DNA from: Mucilaginibacter sp. KACC 22773
GTDB taxonomy: Bacteria > Bacteroidota > Bacteroidia > Sphingobacteriales > Sphingobacteriaceae
NCBI RefSeq assembly: GCF_028736215.1
Contig: NZ_CP117883.1
Coordinates: forward strand, 3,224,001 to 3,288,000
DNA length: 64,000 nucleotides
Direction of reading: 5' to 3'
This document shows positions 9,582 to 18,073 of the stretch, piece by piece. Position 1 is the stretch's first letter; each line of letters opens with the position of its first letter. The position numbers and the translations under genes are program-made. The notes under the pieces were generated by a model. That model was not told the DNA's origin, did not search any database, and was given only the letters and a program-made list of their open reading frames with translations.

Positions 9582-10259
9582 TCAGAGTTGTTTTGATGAT
9601 GCTATTTTACCGTCGAGCAGGTTGATGATGCGCGTACCGTATTCGGCATTTTTTTCGGAGTGGGTTACTTGTATAATGGTTACTTTATCTTCTTTGTTCA
9701 GCTTGCGGAAAAGCTCCATGATCTCTTCGCCTTGTTTGGAGTTAAGGTTACCTGTTGGCTCATCGGCTAACAACAATTTTGGTTTGGCAATCAACGCGCG
9801 GGCTATGCCAACCAATTGCTGTTGTCCACCTGATAACTGAGCAGGAAAAAGGTCTTTTTTTCCAACTATATTAAATTTATCCAGTATATCAGCAACCATG
9901 GCTTTACGTTCGGCGCTTTTGAAATCCTGGTAAATTAGCGGTGTTTCGATATTTTCATAAACAGTAAGCTCATCTATCAGGTGATAAGCCTGGAAAACAA
10001 AACCAATATATTGTTTATACAAAGCCGAGCGTTGCTTTTCTTTGAGCTGGTGTACAGCATGGCCTGCAAAATAGTGATAGCCGTCGGTTGGCTCATCCAG
10101 CATACCTATAACGTTAAGCAAAGTTGATTTTCCTGATCCTGATGGGCCCATAATAGAAATAAATTCGCCCTCGTCAACCTCAAGGCTCAAATCGTTGAGC
10201 ACATAATTTTTTAGTCCACTTACCTGGTAGTATTTTGAAATATGCTGTAGTGATAACAT
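9582..10259 (-). CDS. ABC transporter ATP-binding protein, LolD/MacB type (ATPase 1)
   Basis: 225 residues, complete. Walker A G-P-S-G-S-G-K-S-T (39-47), Q-loop F-V-F-Q-A-Y-H-L-I-D, signature L-S-G-G-Q-Q-Q, Walker B L-L-L-A-D-E-P-T-G-N-L and switch His in V-T-H-S are all present. Two changes from the family norm: the residues after the signature read Q-L-V-G-I-A-R where R-V-A-I-A-R is usual, and the D-loop reads G-N-L-N-S instead of G-N-L-D-S. It should power FtsX/MacB-type permeases from the cytoplasmic face. It heads its own unit with tolC, under the fourth copy of the 39-bp element, at the opposite end of the array from ATPase 2. Confidence 0.9.
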   Translation of the reverse strand: MLSLQHISKYYQVSGLKNYVLNDLSLEVDEGEFISIMGPSGSGKSTLLNVIGMLDEPTDGYHYFAGHAVHQLKEKQRSALYKQYIGFVFQAYHLIDELTVYENIETPLIYQDFKSAERKAMVADILDKFNIVGKKDLFPAQLSGGQQQLVGIARALIAKPKLLLADEPTGNLNSKQGEEIMELFRKLNKEDKVTIIQVTHSEKNAEYGTRIINLLDGKIASSKQL

Positions 10260-10343
10260 TTTTTGTTGTGAATTAATAAGTTGGTGAATTAGTGATTTAA
10301 ATTTTACTTAACAGCAATAATAATAATCATTTTATCATTCAGG

Positions 10344-10359
10344 TATCAATAATATACCA
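10344..10359 (-). promoter_or_regulatory. TGGTAT box, sigma-54-like -24 element, ATPase 1-tolC unit
   Basis: Read on the minus strand: TGGTATATTATTGATA. GG and the TTG further along recall the sigma-54 consensus TGGCAC-N5-TTGCW, but TTG is one base nearer than usual. It lies 54 bp downstream of the 39-bp element, the geometry found at the other three copies. The start codon is 84 bp further on. Confidence 0.4.
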
Positions 10360-10413
10360 AACTTTCAAACAGTTAATTATCAGCAACTTAATCAAAAACA
10401 AATAAATAATAAC

Positions 10414-10452
10414 TGTACGCTTATGTAACATGGGGCGTACGGTAATGATACA
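10414..10452 (-). promoter_or_regulatory. 39-bp paired-dyad element, copy A
   Basis: Two 17-bp dyads of the form TGT-N11-ACA, at 10414-10430 and 10436-10452, separated by 5 bp (centres 22 bp apart). The outer end of the second dyad reads CGTAC instead of TGTAC. The inner words GTAACA and GTACGGTAATGATACA are shared with the copies at 20589, 38775 and 51217. Proposed binding site for the NtrC-type regulator encoded at 51809. Confidence 0.65.
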
Positions 10453-10521
10453 AAGGTGAAAGGTGAAAGGTGAAAGGTGAAAGGTGAAAGGTGAAAGGTG
10501 AAAGGTGAAAGGTGAAAGGTG
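10452..10521. repeat. Perfect 7-bp tandem array, AAAGGTG x 10
   Basis: Ten identical copies in 70 bp, directly abutting copy A of the regulatory element. The complementary arm, in degenerate form (CCTTTTGCCTTTCACC), lies at 10578-10609. Perfect short arrays like this normally change copy number by slipped-strand replication. Confidence 0.95.
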
Positions 10522-10548
10522 AATCAACCTTGCTTCGCCGGTTGATTC
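10521..10548. repeat. Hairpin GAATCAACC / GGTTGATTC
   Basis: A 9-bp perfect stem (10521-10529 with 10540-10548) around a 10-base loop, sitting between the heptamer array and its degenerate inverse arm. Confidence 0.7.
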
Positions 10549-10614
10549 ACTGGTTGGGACATACCGCAAACGCAGCTACCTTTTATCTTTTGCCTTTTGC
10601 CTTTCACCTATATA

Positions 10615-12996
10615 CTACTCGCTTCTTAAACTTTTAACTGGGTTGCTAAGCGCCGCGCGGATGGCCTGGAAACTGATGGTACCAAGGGCTATAACAGAGG
10701 CCAGGATGCCCGCTATAGCAAAGATCCACCAGCTGATATCAATGCGGTAGGCAAAATCTTTGAGCCAGCTGTGCATAAACCAATAAGCCAATGGCGATGC
10801 TATAAAGAAAGAGATGATGACCAGTATAATAAAATCCCGGGATAGCATATTAACAATGCCAGGCACAGTGGCACCCAATACTTTCCGGATACCAATTTCG
10901 CGCGTACGTTGTAGCGTACTGTACGATGCCAGGCCCAACAAACCAAGGCATGATATAAATATGGCCAGCACGGCAAAGTTGAGGAACAGTTTGCCAAAGC
11001 GCTGCTCGGCCCGGTACTGGCGGTCAAAAAACTCATCTAAAAAGTAATAGCTAAATGGCCTATTCGGAATTAACATCTTCCATTTATTTTCAATGGCGGC
11101 CAGCGTTGCTGCGGTATTTTGGGTTGACATCTTTACCGAAATTAAAGAGATGTTCTTCATTTCGATACGCATGCTTAACGGTTTAATAACTTCCTGTAGT
11201 GACCGGAAATGGAAGTCCTTCATCACCCCTACTATTTTACCCTCGCGACCCCATTGTTTAAAGCGCCTGCCAATGGCCTGTTGAGGCGAACTATAACCAA
11301 ATAATTTAACCGCGGCCTCGTTCAATAACATGGCCTGGGCTGTATCTGTGCCAAACTCACGGGAGAATGGCCTGCCTGCAACCATCTTGATTTTAAATTG
11401 ATTTACGTAATCCCAGTCGACAAAATACAAGTCGAGATTAGCTATCTGCAAATCGCCCTTTTTATTCTCAATCTCGGAATAGGCACCGGGATTCCCCCCG
11501 CCCGGAACGCTTGATGACATCGCTGCTGATTTTACACCAGGAATTGATGTAAGCGCTTCTTTAAGCGCGTTTCCGGCAGGGTCGCCGTTGGTATCCAAAA
11601 TAAGCATCTGGTCTTTACTAAAACCAAGATCACGGTTTTGCATAAAGTTCATTTGGGTATAAACAATGATGGTACCTATGATAAGGAATATCGAAATGGT
11701 AAACTGCGCTATTACCAGCGTTTTACGCAGCACATTCCCCTTGCTGCTGCTGGCAAACCGGCCTTTTAATACCGAAACCGGCATAAATGACGACAAAACC
11801 AACGCCGGATAAATGCCTGCAATAAGACCGATGGCTACCGATGTACCCAATAAAATCAGCACGTAATACCAATTGGAAAAGATTCCCTGGCTAATAGTTT
11901 TCCCTGCAAGCTGGTTAAACAAGGGCAGAAATAATACCGACAAAACGATAGTTAATACAAATGCGATAAGACAAAGCACCACCGACTCGCCTATGAATTG
12001 GCTGGCTAATTGTCCTTTTTCGGCACCAACAACTTTGCGGATACCTACCTCTTTAGCCCGCTCAACAGACCGCGCTGTGGTTAAATTCACAAAATTGATA
12101 CAGGCTATCAACAGTATAAAAACGGCCACAATAGTAAATATGTAAACATTATTGATGCTGCCCGATTCCTGGCCGTTGCGTTTAGAGTACAAGTAAACCG
12201 TTTTCATTGGCTCCAGGAACAATTTGTAGCTCATGTGCATTTTTCGTTCTTCGTCGCCATTTCGGCGTTCTAAAAATGCCGGAAATTTGGATTCTAACCT
12301 TTTAGGGTCGGTGCTAGGTTTTAATAACAAGTAACTCGACGCCCCAAAATTTGCCCATTGGTTATCCAGCCCTTTGTTAAACTTTTGGGTAAGCGACACC
12401 ATCGATATCAGCATATCCGCTTTGATTTGTGAGTTTTCAGGAATATCCTTCATTACCCCTGTTACCTTGGCGGGTATGGCATCGCCGGTTACCAGCACGG
12501 TTTGCCCTACAGGGTCGGTATTACCAAAATATTTTTTTGCAGCCGACTCTGAAAACACGATTGTAGCCACCTCTGACAATGCCGTTTTAGGATCACCTTT
12601 CAGCAGTTTAAAATCAAAAACTTTGAAAAATGTTGAATCGGCGAAAATCGATTTCTCTTCCTGGAATTTAACATTGCCTTTTTTTACCAAAAAACTGCCG
12701 CCGCTCACCCGCACAAATGATTCCACTTCAGGAAAATCGGCTTTAATATTCGGCGCGAATGGCCATGCCGTAACTCCGGTATTAATGGTTTCGGTCGGCG
12801 TTTTAATATCCGTAACCAGCCGGTAAATCCTATCAGCCTTGGTATGCATTCTATCGTAGCTTAACTCAAAGCCTACATACATAAAAATGAAAAAACAGGC
12901 CGTTATCCCTATGGATAGGCCTGTTATATTGATAATAGAAAATGCTTTATGCTTCCACAAGTTGCGCAAAGCGATCTTAAAATAGTTTTTTATCAT
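10615..12996 (-). CDS. ABC transporter permease P1, FtsX/MacB type
   Basis: 793 residues with the architecture common to the array: TM1 (20-42), periplasmic MacB-PCD domain 1 (43-283), TM2-4 (284-305, 336-360, 376-402), TM5 (425-446), PCD domain 2 (447-665), TM6-8 (669-690, 722-742, 757-777). Cytoplasmic coupling motifs follow TM2 and TM6: E-V-G-I-R-K-V-V-G-A (316-325) and E-I-G-I-R-K-V-L-G-A (700-709). No ATPase domain is fused. With two permease halves, one chain could act as a pseudo-dimer. Domain 2 carries S-V-P-G-G-G-N-P-G and V-M-K-D-F-H-F. Closest relative in the array by eye is P15. Last gene of the P4-P1 unit. Confidence 0.9.
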   Translation of the reverse strand: MIKNYFKIALRNLWKHKAFSIINITGLSIGITACFFIFMYVGFELSYDRMHTKADRIYRLVTDIKTPTETINTGVTAWPFAPNIKADFPEVESFVRVSGGSFLVKKGNVKFQEEKSIFADSTFFKVFDFKLLKGDPKTALSEVATIVFSESAAKKYFGNTDPVGQTVLVTGDAIPAKVTGVMKDIPENSQIKADMLISMVSLTQKFNKGLDNQWANFGASSYLLLKPSTDPKRLESKFPAFLERRNGDEERKMHMSYKLFLEPMKTVYLYSKRNGQESGSINNVYIFTIVAVFILLIACINFVNLTTARSVERAKEVGIRKVVGAEKGQLASQFIGESVVLCLIAFVLTIVLSVLFLPLFNQLAGKTISQGIFSNWYYVLILLGTSVAIGLIAGIYPALVLSSFMPVSVLKGRFASSSKGNVLRKTLVIAQFTISIFLIIGTIIVYTQMNFMQNRDLGFSKDQMLILDTNGDPAGNALKEALTSIPGVKSAAMSSSVPGGGNPGAYSEIENKKGDLQIANLDLYFVDWDYVNQFKIKMVAGRPFSREFGTDTAQAMLLNEAAVKLFGYSSPQQAIGRRFKQWGREGKIVGVMKDFHFRSLQEVIKPLSMRIEMKNISLISVKMSTQNTAATLAAIENKWKMLIPNRPFSYYFLDEFFDRQYRAEQRFGKLFLNFAVLAIFISCLGLLGLASYSTLQRTREIGIRKVLGATVPGIVNMLSRDFIILVIISFFIASPLAYWFMHSWLKDFAYRIDISWWIFAIAGILASVIALGTISFQAIRAALSNPVKSLRSE

Positions 12997-13000
12997 TTTA

Positions 13001-13106
13001 TTAGTTCATTGGTTCACTGGTTCATTGGTTTTGTCTGGTGATATAGTGGTGACTTGCCGGCACTATGCAAGCTCTAAAACATTCAACCAGTGAACCAATG
13101 AACTAA
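13001..13106. repeat. 22-bp perfect inverted repeat of octamer words, P2/P1 gap
   Basis: Left arm 13001-13022 (words AGTTCATT, GGTTCACT) pairs base for base with 13085-13106, leaving a 62-base loop. The arms fill nearly the whole 111-bp gap from P2 stop to P1 start. This is the cleanest member of the TTCATTGG family. Confidence 0.9.
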
Positions 13107-13107
13107 A

Positions 13108-15492
13108 TCATTCGCTTCTCAAACTCTTTACCGGGTTGGCCAGCGCGGCCAGCACCGACCGGTAGCTTACCGTTATTGCCGCTATCACAAACGTGAACAA
13201 TATGGATTCGACGAAAATTTCGGGCCCGATGGATATCCTGTATTGGAAATCTTTTAAATAATTATGCATGGCCCAATACGCCAACGGCGAGGCAATAACA
13301 AATGCAATCACCAATAAGATGGAAAACTCTTTGCCAAAAACCCATAGCACAGATGAAATGCTTGCACCTAAAACTTTGCGTACGCCAATTTCTTTTGTTT
13401 TACGTACAGCCATAAATGAAACTAAGCCATACAAGCCAAGACAGCCTATCGCTATAGCGATGCCCGCGAAAGCTTCTATGAGTGTTAGCAGGATATTATC
13501 CAATTCATAAAATTTCCTGATACTATCATCCAGAAACTGATACGAATAAAACTCTTCGGGAAAACCCTGATTCCATACCTTTTCAAAGGATGCTAACGAT
13601 GCCTTGGCATTACGCATATTCATTTTGATGGCAATGGTAGAATAACCTTTATAATTTGGCATAATGCACACAGGCGAAATTTCACTGTGGAACGAATAGT
13701 TGTAAAAATCCTTCACCACACCAACTATGGGTGCAGTTGTACCTTTACCATTAATCGATAACATTTTACCTATCAAATCCTGCGGCTTCATGTTTAGTTT
13801 TTTGGCTACCATCTCATTCACTACAAACTCGCGTGTGGTATCTGAAGGAAAGAAATTGCGGCCGGCAACCAGTTTCAACCCAAAGGTTGAAAGATAGTTT
13901 TCATCTGCCGATTTAACGTTGATACTCCAATGCTCCTCTTCGGCCCGATGGTCAAAATTAACGCCTGTACTGTTATTGGATTGCGACGCGGGAGGCCTAT
14001 AGCAATAAGTCACCTTTTCGACACCTTGAATTTGGTTTAACTGATTTTTCATGGTGCTTAAAATGGCCTTATTGTCGTTTTTGGGGATGGGTAATAAAAC
14101 AATAGCATCCTTGTTAAAGCCCAAATCGGCAGTTTGCGAATAATGCAGCTGCGACACTATAATGATAGTGCCGATAATCAGCACCTGCGAAATGGTAAAT
14201 TGGGTAACCACCAACACCCTGCGCAATGAAAATCCACCGATATCCTTTTGCGAAAGTTTACTTTTAAGCGCCTGAATGGGCTGGAACCTGGCCAATACCA
14301 AACCCGGGTATGACCCCGATAAAAACACTACCGCAACGCCAATTAATACAATAAAAACAGCTAATTCGCTTTTATTGAATTCCATTTCTGACTGAAACAG
14401 GTGATTGATAGCAGGTAAAGCGATATACGATAAGCCTATAGCAACCAGTATCGCAAATATCGTTATTAAAGCTGTTTCGGCTATAAATTGCCAAAACAAC
14501 TGGCCGGGCATACTGCCCAAAACTTTGCGTACGCCAACCTCTTTTGCCCGGTTAAGTGCCTGCGCTGTTGCCAGGTTAACAAAATTTACACTTGCGGTAA
14601 TAATCAGGAACAGGCCAATAAAGAATAGTGCCCAAAGGTACTTTTTATCGGCATAGCCATTCAGTTCGGGGTTAAAGTGCATATCGTTAAGGGGTTGCAG
14701 CTTAAAAAACCAAACTTTTAAATCGCGGCCTGTATAATGCTTTTTAACAATTTGTGCGGTGGTTGCATCTACCTGTGCCTGTGTTACCCCTTTTTTTAAT
14801 TTGGTGAATACCTCGCTCCCGCTATATACACCACCCCAATTCTCTTCGCGCCGCTTATTGCCGGTGTACTCGTCCATGTTACCGTACGATACATAAATCT
14901 GTTGCCGGCGATCTGTATTGTTGGGTAAATCCTTCAAGATACCGGTAATCGTAAAATTCACCTTATTATCCAGGCGAAACACTTTGCCAATGGCGTTATC
15001 GTTGCCAAAATATTTTTGTGCAATTTTTTGTGTCACCAACGCCTCACCCGGCGCAACCAGCATTTTCTTTTTATCGCCTTTAATTAAGGGGAAGTTTAAA
15101 ATATCAAAATATTCCGGCTCGGTAAAAGCCACGCCGTCATCTTCCTGGAATTTTTTAACCTCCGTGCCGTTTGTTATGGTGATAAGGGTACCTGTGAAGT
15201 TAATTACCCTCGCGGTTTTTTCGCCGATAGTAAAGTCATTCCTGAAGGTTTTTCCTAATGGTTGCGGCACGCCGTTTGATTTTCCAATGCCATCGTCATG
15301 CCATTCGGTATACAAACGGTATATCCTGTCTGAATCTTTATGAAAAGTATCGAAGCTTAGGTGATAGGTAACCAGTGTAAATATCAGGATACCACAGGCA
15401 ATACCCAACGCCAAGCCAATAACACTTATAGTGGCATAAGCCTTGTTGCGTTTTAAATTCCGCCAGGCAATTTTAATATAGTTTTTTATCAT
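13108..15492 (-). CDS. ABC transporter permease P2, FtsX/MacB type
   Basis: 794 residues. Coupling motifs E-V-G-V-R-K-V-L-G-S (318-327) and E-I-G-V-R-K-V-L-G-A (701-710). Domain 1 has A-Q-K-Y-F-G-N-D-N-A-I-G-K and ends L-Q-P-L-N-D-M-H-F before TM2. Domain 2 carries Y-R-P-P-A-S-Q and V-V-K-D-F-Y-N. TM5 reads Q-F-T-I-S-Q, marking the subfamily shared with P4, P5, P8, P9 and P13. The gap upstream (15493-15616) lacks a clear TTCATTGG repeat. Confidence 0.9.
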   Translation of the reverse strand: MIKNYIKIAWRNLKRNKAYATISVIGLALGIACGILIFTLVTYHLSFDTFHKDSDRIYRLYTEWHDDGIGKSNGVPQPLGKTFRNDFTIGEKTARVINFTGTLITITNGTEVKKFQEDDGVAFTEPEYFDILNFPLIKGDKKKMLVAPGEALVTQKIAQKYFGNDNAIGKVFRLDNKVNFTITGILKDLPNNTDRRQQIYVSYGNMDEYTGNKRREENWGGVYSGSEVFTKLKKGVTQAQVDATTAQIVKKHYTGRDLKVWFFKLQPLNDMHFNPELNGYADKKYLWALFFIGLFLIITASVNFVNLATAQALNRAKEVGVRKVLGSMPGQLFWQFIAETALITIFAILVAIGLSYIALPAINHLFQSEMEFNKSELAVFIVLIGVAVVFLSGSYPGLVLARFQPIQALKSKLSQKDIGGFSLRRVLVVTQFTISQVLIIGTIIIVSQLHYSQTADLGFNKDAIVLLPIPKNDNKAILSTMKNQLNQIQGVEKVTYCYRPPASQSNNSTGVNFDHRAEEEHWSINVKSADENYLSTFGLKLVAGRNFFPSDTTREFVVNEMVAKKLNMKPQDLIGKMLSINGKGTTAPIVGVVKDFYNYSFHSEISPVCIMPNYKGYSTIAIKMNMRNAKASLASFEKVWNQGFPEEFYSYQFLDDSIRKFYELDNILLTLIEAFAGIAIAIGCLGLYGLVSFMAVRKTKEIGVRKVLGASISSVLWVFGKEFSILLVIAFVIASPLAYWAMHNYLKDFQYRISIGPEIFVESILFTFVIAAITVSYRSVLAALANPVKSLRSE

Positions 15493-15616
15493 TTCGTTTA
15501 GTCAATTAGTTATTTCCCTTTGCTGTTATTGATCATTTATATCGTACGGTGGTTAAATCATTTGCCGCTGCGTTCAATGAACTGACGACGTTGGGCTAAT
15601 GACCTCATGACTTAAA

Positions 15617-17977
15617 TCACTCATTCCTCAAACTTTTAACCGGGTTACTTAACGCTGCTTTTATAGCCTGGAAACTTACGGTTGCCAGCGCAATAAGCGT
15701 GGTTATTATGCCCGCGGCAGCAAATACCCACCAGTGAATGCTTACCCGGTATTGGTAATTTTGCAGCCAGTTGTTGATGGCCCACCAGGCTACCGGGAAT
15801 GCTATCAGGCATGAAATACCAACCAGTTGTAAAAAACCTTTTGATAATAGCCCCGTTAAACCTGCTACGCTGGCGCCCAAAACTTTGCGGATGCCTATTT
15901 CCTTTATCCTCCGTTCGGCAGTGTACGCGGCCAGGCCAAATAAGCCCAGGCAGGATATAAATATAGCCAGCGATGCAAAAACGCCTGCCAGTGTTCCGGT
16001 AAGTGTTTCGGTTTTAAATATCAGGTCAAATTCGTCGTCAACAAATTTATAATCGAAGGGATAGCCGGGATTATTTGATTTAATTATACTGCCAACTTTG
16101 TTCAACACATCCGGCAAATTTGCTCCGTGTTTAAACCTTATGGTTAAAAAGCGGGCTCCGTCGGTATGATTATATAATAACATGGGGGCACTGGCGGCGT
16201 ACATATCATTGTAGAGGAAATTTTTAACTATGCCGGTTACAGTTAATCGTTTTGAGCCACCTTCTGTTATAATAGCTCCAACATGTCCTTGTTTACCCAT
16301 TTGTTTGGCAAAGGCTTCGTTGATGATCACGTTATTATTATCAGTAGTTTCATTTGAATGGAAATTCCTGCCGGAAGCCAGCTTCATACCCATGGTTGAT
16401 AAAAAATGGTCGTTAACATTCTCCAGGCTTATCAATGGATTTTTTGATGCATCCTTGCCTTCCCACGAGTAATTATCGGTATTGCTCCAAATCTCTAAAG
16501 CGGGATAGTCACTCAACGCGGCGTCCTCAACTAAACCTGTTTCTTTTAATTCGTTGTAAACTGCAGGGAAGTGGTCAACCAGTTTACCTTGCGTGCCGAT
16601 GCTGATCAGGTCATTTTTATTAAATCCCAGTTTGCGGTTTTTTACGTGCTGTATCTGTTGATAGATTACCACGGTACCGATAATCAAAATAATCGAAATT
16701 GAAAATTGAATAACCACCAGGCTTTGCCTGATAAGGCCCGAGCTTGTACTTGACTTTATTTTGATACTTTTTAACACCGTTATAGGGTTAAAAGATGACA
16801 AGTAAAAAGCCGGATAGCTACCTGCAAGTAAGCCTGTAATTGTACCTATCGCTATCAAGTAAATAACATGACCGGCAGCAAACAGGTTAAGGGCCAGCTC
16901 TTTTTGAACCAGGTTATTAAAAGCCGGCAGTGTTAAAGCAACCAATAATACAGCCACGGCGACTGCTATAAATGACATAATCAATGCTTCGCCAATAAAC
17001 TGACTGATGAGTTTACCTTTACCAGCCCCCATCACCTTACGCACTCCAACTTCTTTGGCCCGCCTTTCTGACCGCGCTGTTGCCAGGTTCATGAAATTGA
17101 TACAGGCTATGAATAATATGATGAAACCAATAATGGCAAACAAACGAACATACACAATGCGGCCGCCATCCATTTTACCATCGGTGAAATTATTGTGCAA
17201 ATTCCAGTCGTTCATAGCAAAAAGAAATGATTGCGTATTGTTGCCCGTTTTTTTGGTTCCGATGTAGTTAGCCAGTTTTTTATTAATTGCATTAACATCG
17301 GCGTTGGGCTCCAACTCTAAGTAAGTATGCGCCCAGTTAGCACCCCAATCTTTCATCCAGGGCTTTTTAGGGTCAATATCGTTTAATGGCGCCAGCCAAT
17401 GAAACTGCATTGTCGAATTTTTAGGCAGATCATTTATTACACCGGTAACAGTAAAATCCTGCTCATTATTCATCTTAAGCGTTTTGCCTACCGGGTTGGC
17501 ATCGCCAAAAAACTTTTTGGCCATGGTTGTATTAATCACCACCGAATGCACATCACGGAAAGCATTATTGGCATCGCCATAAACAAAAGGTAGTTTCAGG
17601 ATCGAAAATATCCCGGCATCAGCATAATCTCCTTGTTCGTTAATTGCTTTATCTCCAAGAGAAAACAAAACATCACCGGTACCGCCCGATCGGGCAGCTG
17701 TTTTTATACCTGGGATATCCGCGACTAATGATTTGGCCATAGGGCCTGGCGTAGCGTGAAAAGTAGAAACCTTACCTTCATAGGTTTGGTTTTCATAGAT
17801 AACGTAAATGTTATCCCTTTTTTGAAAGTTATGGTTAAAAGTAAGCTCGTCCTGAACCCACAGAAATATAATAGATGCACAGGAAATGCCTATTGCAAGC
17901 CCCGCGATATTCAAAAAACTGTAAGCCTTGTTTTTTAACAAGCTACGAAATGTTGTTTTCAGGAAGTTCATTATCAT
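15617..17977 (-). CDS. ABC transporter permease P3, FtsX/MacB type
   Basis: 786 residues from the ATG at 17977; a second ATG two codons later (17971) is equally possible. Coupling motifs E-V-G-V-R-K-V-M-G-A and E-I-G-I-R-K-V-L-G-A (693-702). Domain 1 has G-D-x-x-x-N-x-x-G-D-(Y/F)-x-D and domain 2 lacks the P-G-x-G or A-P-S-S loop, having Y-P-A-L-E-I-W-S instead; both traits are shared only with P12. The usual V-K-D-F-H block is T-G-I-V-K-N-F-L-Y-N-D. Second-last but one gene of the P4-P1 unit. Confidence 0.9.
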   Translation of the reverse strand: MIMNFLKTTFRSLLKNKAYSFLNIAGLAIGISCASIIFLWVQDELTFNHNFQKRDNIYVIYENQTYEGKVSTFHATPGPMAKSLVADIPGIKTAARSGGTGDVLFSLGDKAINEQGDYADAGIFSILKLPFVYGDANNAFRDVHSVVINTTMAKKFFGDANPVGKTLKMNNEQDFTVTGVINDLPKNSTMQFHWLAPLNDIDPKKPWMKDWGANWAHTYLELEPNADVNAINKKLANYIGTKKTGNNTQSFLFAMNDWNLHNNFTDGKMDGGRIVYVRLFAIIGFIILFIACINFMNLATARSERRAKEVGVRKVMGAGKGKLISQFIGEALIMSFIAVAVAVLLVALTLPAFNNLVQKELALNLFAAGHVIYLIAIGTITGLLAGSYPAFYLSSFNPITVLKSIKIKSSTSSGLIRQSLVVIQFSISIILIIGTVVIYQQIQHVKNRKLGFNKNDLISIGTQGKLVDHFPAVYNELKETGLVEDAALSDYPALEIWSNTDNYSWEGKDASKNPLISLENVNDHFLSTMGMKLASGRNFHSNETTDNNNVIINEAFAKQMGKQGHVGAIITEGGSKRLTVTGIVKNFLYNDMYAASAPMLLYNHTDGARFLTIRFKHGANLPDVLNKVGSIIKSNNPGYPFDYKFVDDEFDLIFKTETLTGTLAGVFASLAIFISCLGLFGLAAYTAERRIKEIGIRKVLGASVAGLTGLLSKGFLQLVGISCLIAFPVAWWAINNWLQNYQYRVSIHWWVFAAAGIITTLIALATVSFQAIKAALSNPVKSLRNE

Positions 17978-18073
17978 GATAATTAAATTCTAAATCCCAA
18001 ACCCTAAAAATTACCGGTCCTACACAAATCCCAAATTCTAACTTGCTTGCCCAATTCTACTCACCACTCACCA
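17978..18073. repeat. Degenerate heptamer words, P4/P3 gap
   Basis: Words like CTAAATC / CCCTAAA fill 17983-18050, and TCACCAC-type words (18059-18075) abut the P4 stop. The same two word families occur together in the P11/P10 gap at 36041-36254, where the second one has expanded. Confidence 0.6.

Larger units (their letters stand above)
10260..10614. other. Intergenic region between P1 and ATPase 1
   Basis: 355 bp without a gene. From right to left: degenerate CCTTT-type words at the P1 stop (10578-10612), a 9-bp hairpin, a 10-copy heptamer array, the 39-bp regulatory element, a TGGTAT box, then an AT-rich leader to the ATPase start. The heptamer array abuts the regulatory element directly. 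A 76-residue open frame across the array only translates the repeat and is not a gene. Confidence 0.85.

Noticed and set aside
10339..10569. 76-residue minus-strand frame with F-H-L-S-P repeats
   Set aside because: Translation of the AAAGGTG array; it also overlaps the regulatory element.
11873..12145. Plus-strand open frames inside the permease genes
   Set aside because: They recur at equivalent places in many permeases because they are antisense to the conserved coupling and TM segments.
15541..15570. Fifth copy of the 39-bp element before P2 (CGTACGGTGGTTAAATCA)
   Set aside because: Only the GTACGGT part fits; the second dyad, the GTAACA word and the TGGYAT box are missing.
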